Shown here: positions 1 through 6,567 of the stretch, one piece after another
Numbering within the stretch: the first letter of the stretch is position 1
Layout of the letters: the number at the start of each line of letters is the position of its first letter
Origin: Limnocylindrus sp040397235
Lineage (GTDB): Bacteria; Chloroflexota; Limnocylindria; Limnocylindrales; Limnocylindraceae
Assembly (NCBI GenBank): GCA_040397235.1
Contig: JBBAWH010000007.1
Coordinates: forward strand, 1-20,520
Length of the DNA stretch: 20,520 nucleotides
Direction of reading: 5' to 3'
Made by a program: the position numbers and the translations under genes
Notes under the pieces: generated by a model
The model's input: only the letters and a program-made list of their open reading frames with translations
Told to the model about the DNA's origin: nothing
The model's database searches: none

Positions 1-1068
<1,068 letters not shown>

Positions 1069-1286
1069 AACGTGTTGCCTTACGGCAGCACGTTAATTTT
1101 CCGAGGGTCTGCCCCGGCGAAAAAACGGTTGCTTTGTGTTACCTGCCACTCTTCAGCTGTTAAGGTGCCGCCGACTTTCGCCGACGCGGTCGCCACGGAG
1201 ACCGTGGTGACTGTAAGCGCTGCTCTGCTCCACCCGTGATCGGGGCGGACGGTCGAGGATCTCTTCCACGAGCGACGCGAAGGGCG
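1069..1286 (-). other. 16S rRNA leader region
   Basis: This stretch between the rRNA promoter and the mature 16S 5' end holds no convincing gene. It is the expected transcribed leader, about 210 nt long. Directly before the mature end, at 1071-1092, is a hairpin CGTGCTGCC-GTAA-GGCAACACG with a GNRA tetraloop and one internal mismatch, placed where a leader or processing stem is expected. A run of six T on the minus strand lies near 1119-1124. I do not see a clear boxA. The short reading frames here are GC-rich noise. Confidence 0.6.
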
Positions 1287-1316
1287 AGTCTACGCACCCT
1301 GCCGCTCCCCTGTCAA
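1287..1316 (-). promoter_or_regulatory. rRNA operon promoter
   Basis: On the minus strand a perfect -35 box TTGACA (1316-1311) is followed after 18 nt by TAGACT (1292-1287), which matches the -10 consensus at 4 of 6 positions. Transcription would start near 1280, some 210 nt before the mature 16S end. A consensus -35 in such GC-rich sequence, correctly placed and oriented before an rRNA gene, makes this a good call, though no start site is mapped. Confidence 0.65.
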
Positions 1317-1376
1317 ACGCGGGGCTCGTGCGGGACCGTGCAGGGTGATTCGTGCTCACCACGTAGAGGTCGCGTG

Positions 1377-1460
1377 TTACAGCGGGCTCGACTCCACAAG
1401 GAGCAGCACGCCCGCTGCGGCGGCCAGGGAGGCGACGGCGAGGGTGGCTCCGGCTGCGGC
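1377..1460 (-). CDS. C-terminal fragment of a hydrophobic protein, cut by the assembly gap
   Basis: Reading the minus strand away from the gap, one frame is open for 27 codons and ends in TAA at 1379-1377. The peptide is Ala/Val/Leu-rich and forms a likely membrane helix (GVLLLVESSPL at its end). It does not resemble the conserved C-terminus of RecR, so it is probably the tail of another gene lying between recR and the rRNA operon. In Bacillus subtilis the small membrane protein gene bofA sits between recR and an rRNA operon, so a small membrane protein here would not be out of place, but I cannot name it. The next minus-strand feature is the rRNA promoter, about 60 bp on. The fragment is too short for certainty. 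Confidence 0.35.
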   Translation of the reverse strand, partial: AAAGATLAVASLAAAAGVLLLVESSPL

Positions 1461-1560
1461 NNNNNNNNNNNNNNNNNNNNNNNNNNNNNNNNNNNNNNNN
1501 NNNNNNNNNNNNNNNNNNNNNNNNNNNNNNNNNNNNNNNNNNNNNNNNNNNNNNNNNNNN
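1461..1560. other. Assembly gap (100 N)
   Basis: Exactly 100 undetermined bases, the usual placeholder for a scaffold join. RecR is open on one side and lacks about 70 residues (210 bp), while the other side holds the end of a different protein. The true gap should therefore be longer than 100 bp if the join is correct. Confidence 0.97.
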
Positions 1561-1945
1561 TCATGCGGAGCTGGCCAGGGCCGATCCCCGACATGGGCGA
1601 GAGGGCGCCGTTGAGCACGTGATAGCGGCCGCGGAAGGCCCCGGTGCGCTCAATGGCGACCAGGTCGAGCGCCTCTTCGACCACGCAGAGGAGGCCCAGG
1701 TCGCGGGAGGTGTCGCGGCAGATGCGGCAGAGCTCCTCGTCAGAGACGTGGCCACAGATTGCGCAGGGTCGGGTGTTCGCCCGCATGGCGCTGATCGCCC
1801 CAGCGAGGGCGAGCGCCTCAGGCTCGGGGGTGCGCAGCAGGTGGAAGGCGAGCCGTTCGGCGGTGCGGGGGCCGACCCCTGGGAGTCGGGAGAGCGCCTC
1901 AATGAGCCGCTCGACGGAGCTCGGCAGCGCTGCGCCGTTGCTCAC
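1561..1945 (-). CDS. recR: Recombination mediator RecR, C-terminus lost in gap
   Basis: RecR loads RecA in the RecFOR gap-repair pathway. The visible 128 residues show the family order: a helix-hairpin-helix (LPGVGPRTAERLAFHLL, residues 21-37), a four-cysteine zinc finger (Cys61, 64, 73, 76) and the first part of the Toprim domain (CVVEEALDLVAIERTG). RecR is usually about 200 residues, so some 70 are missing in the run of N. I chose the GTG at 1945 because it overlaps the dnaX stop as GTGA, giving translational coupling, and leaves a normal RecR N-terminus. A TTG three codons upstream is also possible. AAGGAG directly precedes the GTG, closer than ideal. After the gap the frame does not resume as RecR. 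Gene identity is secure; its real 3' end is unknown. Confidence 0.93.
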
Positions 1946-3459
1946 TCCTTCCAAACCTCGCGAAGGGCCGTGTCGGGATCGAGCTCGCCGAACTGAATGA
2001 CGATCTTGCGCCCGTAGGCCTTATCGGCCAGCGCCTCGATGCGCTCACGCTTCGCTTCGGCGCGCTGGCGCAGGAAGCTCTTTGTGGGCGGATAGCTGAG
2101 CACGAGGGTGTCGCCGTTGAGCGTGGGCCGAGCATCGGCGAGGAGCGGCTTCGTGGCCGGATCGGCGCTGGCGAGCATGGCGCCCCACTCCCCTGTTGCC
2201 GGCGGGGCGGGAGGGGTTGCAGGAGCGGGGGCTGGCGCAGGGACGGCGGCGCGCGGTGCGGATGGGGCTGAGGTGCTTGTAGCGGCGGAGGCGGGGGCAG
2301 GTGCCGCAACCCGAGCGGGTGCAGGGGCTGGCGCGGTGACCGGTAGCGCGAGGGCGGTGCCGCCGCCGAGGAGGAGGAGCTCAAGGCCGAGGCGGAGGTC
2401 GGCATCGCCACGGCCTGTTTCAACGCGGCGCAGGGCGTTAGCCAGGCCGAGGAGTGCTTCGCGCGTGCGGCCGGCGAGGCCGATGGTGGCGCCACCACCG
2501 TCGGAGAGGTCGAGGCCGGCGGGGAGCTTGGCGGCATCGCCAGGCACGGTGCCGCCCCCAGCGAGGGCGGCGTGCAGGCCGCGGCGCACGAGGTCGGTCA
2601 GGCGGTCGGCAATGATGCGGGGATCGCGACCGCGGGCCTCGAACTCGGCGAGGATGGCGAGGCCGGCTGGCGCGTCGGCGTCGAGGATGGCGCAGGCGAG
2701 GCGCTCAATGCGGTCGGCGCCCGGGAGGCCGAGGAGCTCTTCGACGTCGGCCGCCTTGAGCGGGTCCACCCCTGACGAGAGGAGCTGGTCGAGCATCGAT
2801 TCGGCGTCGCGCATGCCGCCGTCGGCGAGGCGAGCGAGGAGCTCGATGGCGGCCGGCTCAGCGACCCGCTTCTCGGCCGCGAGGATGGCTTCGAGCTTGG
2901 CAGCGATCTCGGCGCGGGCGATCGGGCGGAAGTCGAAGCGCTGCAGGCGCGAGAGGACGGCCGGTCGGATCTTGGATGGATCGGTGGTGCAGAAGATGAA
3001 GACGATCCCTGGCGGTGGCTCCTCGAGCCACTTCAGCAGGGCGTCCCAGGCGTCGTTGGTGAAGCGGTGTACCTCGTCGAGGATCAGGACCTTGCGCTTC
3101 AGGTCGGTTGGCGGGTTGGTGATGAGTGGGATCAGGTCCTCGCGCACGTCGTCGATGCGGTTCGAGGTGGCGGCGTTGGATTCCACCACGTCGAAGGTGG
3201 CGCCCGCAGTAATGGCGACGCAGGAGCGACAGGTGCCGCAGGGTTCGCCCTCGGTTGGGGCGAGGCAGTTCAGCGCCTTGGCGACGATGCGGGCGGTCGA
3301 GGTCTTGCCCGTGCCGCGAGGGCCAACGAAGAGGAGTCCGTGGCCGAGTCGGCCGTCGGCGACGGCGCGGCGGAGCGTCTTGGCGATCGGATCTTGACCG
3401 CGCAGCTCACCGAAGGTTGTGGCGCGGTAGCGGCGATAGATTGCCAGCTGCTCCGTCAT
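1942..3459 (-). CDS. dnaX: DNA polymerase III subunit gamma/tau
   Basis: This is the clamp-loader ATPase of the replicative polymerase, 505 residues. Visible motifs are Walker A GPRGTGKTS (46-54), the zinc-binding cysteines 65, 74, 77 and 80, Walker B LILDEVH (125-131), sensor 1 around TTD (158-160), the arginine-finger segment LSRLQRFDF (169-177, where many relatives have SRCQRF) and the sensor 2 region GGMRDAESMLDQ (214-225). Residues 374-422 form an Ala/Pro-rich linker before a tau-like C-terminal domain. The ATG at 3459 has AAGGAGG upstream and begins with the typical YRRYR segment. No slippery A-run for making gamma was seen. The SRP RNA lies just upstream and recR overlaps downstream by 4 bp. 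The ybaB/ebfC gene, common between dnaX and recR, is absent. Confidence 0.97.
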   Translation of the reverse strand: MTEQLAIYRRYRATTFGELRGQDPIAKTLRRAVADGRLGHGLLFVGPRGTGKTSTARIVAKALNCLAPTEGEPCGTCRSCVAITAGATFDVVESNAATSNRIDDVREDLIPLITNPPTDLKRKVLILDEVHRFTNDAWDALLKWLEEPPPGIVFIFCTTDPSKIRPAVLSRLQRFDFRPIARAEIAAKLEAILAAEKRVAEPAAIELLARLADGGMRDAESMLDQLLSSGVDPLKAADVEELLGLPGADRIERLACAILDADAPAGLAILAEFEARGRDPRIIADRLTDLVRRGLHAALAGGGTVPGDAAKLPAGLDLSDGGGATIGLAGRTREALLGLANALRRVETGRGDADLRLGLELLLLGGGTALALPVTAPAPAPARVAAPAPASAATSTSAPSAPRAAVPAPAPAPATPPAPPATGEWGAMLASADPATKPLLADARPTLNGDTLVLSYPPTKSFLRQRAEAKRERIEALADKAYGRKIVIQFGELDPDTALREVWKE

Positions 3460-3506
3460 GCTCCCCTCCCCTCCTTATATGTACCTAGTCTCGGCAATCG
3501 CTGAGT

Positions 3507-3614
3507 GCCGCCGGCCGAGCCATCCGCTGCGCCCGCCGCGATCCGCTTAGCGCTGCTTCCTTCCGGATCTGACGCGGTTCACAGAGCGTCGTCGCGCGGA
3601 GTCCGACCGACGGC
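3507..3614 (-). ncRNA. ffs: Signal recognition particle RNA, small bacterial (4.5S) type
   Basis: The minus strand carries the SRP domain IV signature: GUCAG, the apical GGAA tetraloop in UCCGGAAGGA, and the asymmetric loop side AGCAGC. These are the parts bound by Ffh. The flanks pair into a long rod: GCCGUCGGUCGG from 3614 pairs with the GC-rich 3' segment ending near 3507, about 12 bp with G-U pairs. The RNA is about 108 nt with no Alu domain, as in most Gram-negative and many other bacteria. It sits just upstream of dnaX, a gene order known from several phyla. I saw no U-rich terminator after it, so read-through into dnaX is possible. Ends are set by pairing and by the -10 box and may be off by a few bases. 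Confidence 0.92.
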
Positions 3615-3620
3615 AGGGCG

Positions 3621-3626
3621 ATCATA
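3621..3626 (-). promoter_or_regulatory. -10 box of the SRP RNA promoter
   Basis: TATGAT on the minus strand (5 of 6 to consensus) lies 7 nt before the first paired base of the SRP RNA at 3614, which is the expected distance to a transcription start. No good -35 box is seen 16-18 nt upstream. Confidence 0.55.
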
Positions 3627-3697
3627 GACGACCCGCCCCACTCCGATCGCGCAACGGTCACCCCCACCGCGGGTCACACGATGCACCCTACGCGTAA

Positions 3698-3711
3698 CGC
3701 CCGTTCGGGCG
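3698..3711 (+). promoter_or_regulatory. Small hairpin in the IDO upstream region
   Basis: CGCCC-GTTC-GGGCG forms a perfect 5-bp stem with a 4-nt loop, 25 bp before the dioxygenase start. It could be part of the 5' leader or a protein-binding palindrome. There is no T-run, so it is unlikely to be a terminator. Confidence 0.25.
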
Positions 3712-3736
3712 ATCGAGAGCGGATTGGAGCGCGATC

Positions 3737-4912
3737 ATGGGGCACACCGTTGACCTTCACGCCTATGGCGTTACAGCGGAGCGCGGCTTCCTCCCCTTCG
3801 CCGACCCTAGCACCGCCATCCCACTCGCCAATGCGGAGTGGCACGAGACGGCGCGCAATCTGCCGAGCCTGATTCCGACCGGTCGCATTCGCGAGATCAT
3901 CGAAGCGCTCCCACCATTCCGCGCCGATCTGCTTAATAGTGAGGAGGATCTTGAGGCGGCGATGCGTACCCTCAGCTACCTGGGGCAGGCGTACGTATGG
4001 GGTCAGCCAGAGGCGCCGTCCGCGCTTCCCGCCGGGCTCGCAGTGCCATGGCATGAGGTCGCCGCGGCGATCGGCCGCGAACCGATCCTCTCGTACGCCA
4101 GCTACGCGCTCTGGAATTGGCGCCGCATTGATGAAGATGGCCCGATCGCCCTCGGCAATATCGCACTACTGCAGCACTTCTTGGGTGGGCTCGATGAGGC
4201 CTGGTTCATTCTGATTCACGTCGACATCGAGCGACGTGCGGGCGCGGCACTCGCCGCGGGCGCGCGAGCGCAAACGGCGATCTCAGCGGGTGACGATGCC
4301 AGCGCCACCGTTGCGTTAAGCGACCTTGGCGATGCGCTCGACGGGATTCTGTCGACCATGCAGCGCATGCCTGAATCGTGCGATCCGTATGTCTACTACC
4401 ACCGCGTGCGTCCGTACATCTTCGGCTGGTACAACAACCCCGCCCTGCCAGGTGGCCTAGTGTACGAAGGGGTCACCGCCTATGCCGGCAAGCCGCAGAC
4501 GTTCCGCGGCGAAACGGGGGCGCAGAGCACCATCGTGCCCTGCCTCGATGCCGTACTCGGCGTTGAGCACGCACCCGACGAGCTGCGCACCTACCTGATG
4601 GAGATGCGTCGCTACATGCCGATCAAGCATGTCGGACTCCTCGAAGCGTTCGAGGCGGGACCAACCGCGCTCAGCCGCGTCGTTGCACTCGGCAAGAACG
4701 CACCGGCGGGGCTCGTCGCGGCGCGCAATCGTGCCGTTGATGTGCTCCGCGCCTTCCGCGCGCTGCACCTTGAGTACGCCGCGACGTACATCAATCGCCA
4801 GGCGGCGGCGGCAACGGGGAACCCGACCGATGTGGGCACCGGCGGCACACCGTTCATGAAGTATTTGAAGAAGCACCGCGACGAGACGGAGTCTTCGCTC
4901 ACCAAGCGCTAG
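3737..4912 (+). CDS. Indoleamine 2,3-dioxygenase (tryptophan 2,3-cleaving heme enzyme)
   Basis: The 391-residue protein matches the IDO family throughout. IDO is a heme enzyme that opens the tryptophan indole ring to N-formylkynurenine. Family blocks seen: RGFLP (16-20), ARNLPSLI...GRIR (39-52), LSYLGQAYVWG (79-89), REPILSYASYALWNWRRID (114-132), LLQHFLGGLDEAWFILIHV (144-162), GLVYEG (240-245), FRGETGAQSTIVP (256-268), MRRYMPIKH (290-298) and GTGGTPFMKYLK (367-378). His298 matches the proximal heme ligand (human IDO1 His346) and Arg225 the substrate-binding Arg231; human Phe226/Phe227 are Tyr here. The ATG has GGAG 7 nt upstream. The gene stands alone, ending 3 bp from the convergent proline dehydrogenase. 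No kynureninase or formamidase is in the window, so whether kynurenine feeds NAD synthesis or breakdown cannot be told. Confidence 0.93.
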   Translation: MGHTVDLHAYGVTAERGFLPFADPSTAIPLANAEWHETARNLPSLIPTGRIREIIEALPPFRADLLNSEEDLEAAMRTLSYLGQAYVWGQPEAPSALPAGLAVPWHEVAAAIGREPILSYASYALWNWRRIDEDGPIALGNIALLQHFLGGLDEAWFILIHVDIERRAGAALAAGARAQTAISAGDDASATVALSDLGDALDGILSTMQRMPESCDPYVYYHRVRPYIFGWYNNPALPGGLVYEGVTAYAGKPQTFRGETGAQSTIVPCLDAVLGVEHAPDELRTYLMEMRRYMPIKHVGLLEAFEAGPTALSRVVALGKNAPAGLVAARNRAVDVLRAFRALHLEYAATYINRQAAAATGNPTDVGTGGTPFMKYLKKHRDETESSLTKR

Positions 4913-4915
4913 GGC

Positions 4916-5821
4916 TTAGCGGCCGACGAAGCTCCGCAGCACGAAGCGCAGGTTTGCCGGGCGCTCGGCCATGCGGCGGAGCGAGTACGGCCACCAGTCG
5001 GGGCCGTACGGCGTGTAGATGCGCACGCGCCAGCCCTTCGCAACGAGTTGCCCGGCGAGTTCGGAGCGTACGCCGTACAGGAGTTGAATCTCGCCGCGCG
5101 CTTGTGCATCTGCGCCGAGCTTCGAGATGATGCGGTCGTCGTGTGTGCCGAATGCAATCGGCAGGTTCGTTGCGATCAACCGTTCGGCAAGCGCAAGGTA
5201 GGCCGCATTCACCGCCTCAATATCGCCGACCCCTTCCGCACCTGGTTCGTAGGCGCCCTTCACAAGGCGCACGGGGATTCCCCCGGCAATGAGGATCGTA
5301 AGGTCTGCAGCCGAGCGCTGCATGTTCGCCTGCACCACGGCACCAATGGGTCGACCGGCGGCGCGCGCGGCGGCAACGATCTTGTACATCTGATCGAGGC
5401 TGTTTGGATATTCCGCATCAACGCGCACGAAGCCGTTTACGCCATGCGCCGTCGCCAAGATACGGTCGAGCCGCGCGGCAGCAACAGCGTCTCCCTCGCT
5501 GAGGCCGATGGCGGTGAGCTTGACGCTGACGTTCGGCTCTAAGCCCGCTGCCGCCTGAGCCGTGAGGAGGGCGCACGCATCGGCGGCATACGCGTCAGCA
5601 CTCACGCCAGTGGAAGCTTCGCCGAGTCGATCGAGGGTGACGGTGAAGCCGCGGCGCTTCAGATCGAGCGCCACCTCAACAGCAACAGGGATGGTGTCGC
5701 CGGCAACGAAGCGGCGGACGGCGCGACGGCCCCACGCCGTGCGCTGCACGAGTCGGCCCAACGCTGCGGCGCGACTCATGCGCAGGAGCACCGTGCGGAT
5801 AAGAGCAAAGAGAGGATTCAC
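4916..5821 (-). CDS. Proline dehydrogenase (monofunctional)
   Basis: This FAD enzyme oxidises L-proline to pyrroline-5-carboxylate at the membrane, the first step of proline breakdown. The 301-residue length fits the short, single-function class, unlike the large PutA fusion. Motifs of the (beta/alpha)8 barrel are visible: SVKLTAIG (99-106), RVDAE (133-137), VVQAN (162-166), RLVKGAY (185-191), FGTHD (224-228), LLYGVR (248-253), YTPYG (269-273) and RRMAERPAN (282-290), the last holding the paired arginines that bind the proline carboxylate. The first 30 residues are basic and hydrophobic. The start is GTG at 5821; TAGGAT sits exactly 6 nt before it and could be a leaderless -10 box, though AGGA within it could also serve as ribosome site. 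It lies 28 bp downstream of ndt. No P5C dehydrogenase gene is in the window. Confidence 0.95.
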   Translation of the reverse strand: MNPLFALIRTVLLRMSRAAALGRLVQRTAWGRRAVRRFVAGDTIPVAVEVALDLKRRGFTVTLDRLGEASTGVSADAYAADACALLTAQAAAGLEPNVSVKLTAIGLSEGDAVAAARLDRILATAHGVNGFVRVDAEYPNSLDQMYKIVAAARAAGRPIGAVVQANMQRSAADLTILIAGGIPVRLVKGAYEPGAEGVGDIEAVNAAYLALAERLIATNLPIAFGTHDDRIISKLGADAQARGEIQLLYGVRSELAGQLVAKGWRVRIYTPYGPDWWPYSLRRMAERPANLRFVLRSFVGR

Positions 5822-5849
5822 CCCTGAATCCTAGCGCGGCTGCGGCGAC

Positions 5850-6323
5850 TTAGGAGCGGTCGCGAAGGCGAGAGAGGGCGGCGACCGCCTCGTCGATCGA
5901 CCAGACCACCTCGCCGGATGCGCGGATCGCACCGACCACGAAGAGGTTGATGCCGTCGGCCGGGACGAGCCCCTTGCGGCGTGCCACGCGCATGTCGGTG
6001 CTGAGGCCAATGATCCCCTTGTAGCGCGCAGGATCCTGCGCGGCAAGGCGACTGAAGATGCCGATCTCCACGGAGGTGCCGTCGTCGACCTGGGTGCCAT
6101 CGAGCCAGGCGAGCACCGCGTTTGCACCCATCACACCAGCAAGATCTACGGCGTAGACCTCGTCAGCGGTGGAATCGCCGTCGGAGCGCATGAACTTCTG
6201 CTCCGCGAACTGCTCGTGTGGCACGAAGACCTCAAAGCCCTCGGCGCGCAGCCGGGCGGCAATGGTGTCAAGGAAGCCTCGCTCGGCGTTGGAGAAGAGT
6301 GGTCCGGCGAGGTAGATCTTCAT
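5850..6323 (-). CDS. Nucleoside 2-deoxyribosyltransferase family protein
   Basis: Enzymes of this family move 2-deoxyribose between bases or hydrolyse (deoxy)nucleoside monophosphates. The 157-residue length is that of classic deoxyribosyltransferases. The N-terminal YLAGPLF (4-10) and the motif DGTQVDDGTSVEIG (75-88), in which Glu86 is the expected nucleophile, are present, as is GINLFV (124-129) with an Asn matching the residue given by the neighbouring subunit in known structures. Exact substrates, and transfer versus DNPH1-like hydrolysis, cannot be told from sequence. Two ATGs lie in tandem (6326 and 6323); I chose 6323 because the second copy of this 5' end (8971) keeps only that one. 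No strong ribosome site precedes it. The longer upstream frame is an older gene's tail in another frame and two short repeats. Confidence 0.9.
   Translation of the reverse strand: MKIYLAGPLFSNAERGFLDTIAARLRAEGFEVFVPHEQFAEQKFMRSDGDSTADEVYAVDLAGVMGANAVLAWLDGTQVDDGTSVEIGIFSRLAAQDPARYKGIIGLSTDMRVARRKGLVPADGINLFVVGAIRASGEVVWSIDEAVAALSRLRDRS
6243..6323 (-). repeat. 81-bp direct repeat, copy A (5' end of intact ndt)
   Basis: The first 27 codons of ndt match 8891-8971 at 76 of 81 positions in the same orientation, 2,648 bp away. All five differences fall in third codon positions (Tyr4, Ala6, Gly7, Asn12 and Ala13) and none changes the protein. Codons 14-27 are identical in DNA. Similarity stops sharply at the ATG on one side and after codon 27 on the other. 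Confidence 0.95.
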
Positions 6324-6371
6324 CATACCATTCTCGCCGAACCCCTCGGTTCCTGCTTGCTCCGTTGCGGG

Positions 6372-6402
6372 TGAACCTGCGTTAGCCGCTGAACCTGCGT
6401 TA
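6372..6402. repeat. Tandem pair of 13-bp repeats upstream of ndt
   Basis: TGAACCTGCGTTA occurs at 6372-6384 and again at 6390-6402, period 18 bp. The second copy overlaps the TAA of the gene remnant. It may be a double protein-binding site before ndt or a small slippage product. Confidence 0.6.
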
Positions 6403-6555
6403 CGCGTTAGGGAGATCCCCAAGTGCCGCGTCGATCTTCCCCTGATCGAGATCAAAGTCTTCAAGCTTCCCAGCCAAGTAGTTCTCGTAGGCCGCGAGGT
6501 CCAGGAAGCCGTAAATAAATATGTCCACTTTCACGTGTGGTCCGACCACTCGCGC
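6400..6555 (-). pseudogene. C-terminal remnant of an unidentified gene
   Basis: One minus-strand frame is open from just after the protease stop codon to TAA at 6402-6400. The roughly 45-residue peptide reads like real protein (for example DIFIYGFLDLAAYENYLAGK), with balanced acidic, aromatic and aliphatic residues and an acidic end (DFDLDQGKIDAALGDLPNA). There is no start codon with ribosome site, and the frame begins at the stop of the upstream gene, so this looks like the 3' end of a gene whose front was lost when the protease segment arrived. I do not recognise the family. It ends 77 bp before ndt, so the lost gene was probably in an operon with it. Confidence 0.45.
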
Positions 6556-6567
6556 TCATGGCGCGAG
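6549..6567 (-). terminator. Hairpin across the protease stop codon
   Basis: CTCGCGC (6549-6555) pairs with GCGCGAG (6561-6567), a 7-bp stem with a 5-nt loop that contains the stop codon of the M60 gene. A second small palindrome, GTGGT-CCG-ACCAC, abuts it at 6537-6549. There is no T-run, so intrinsic termination is doubtful; it also marks the edge of the inserted segment. Confidence 0.35.

Noticed and set aside
1313..1460. RecR frame continuing past the run of N
   Set aside because: The continued peptide is Pro/Arg-rich, runs through the rRNA promoter and does not look like RecR. The frame match is chance, as the gap length is unknown.
2108..3397. Long plus-strand frame antisense to dnaX
   Set aside because: It is an Arg/Ser/Pro-rich shadow of the high-GC dnaX gene with no domain and no ribosome site; dnaX motifs on the other strand are unmistakable.
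6324..6464. Longer N-terminus for the deoxyribosyltransferase
   Set aside because: The added residues come from the 13-bp repeats and the remnant gene in another frame; the family begins at KIYLAGP.
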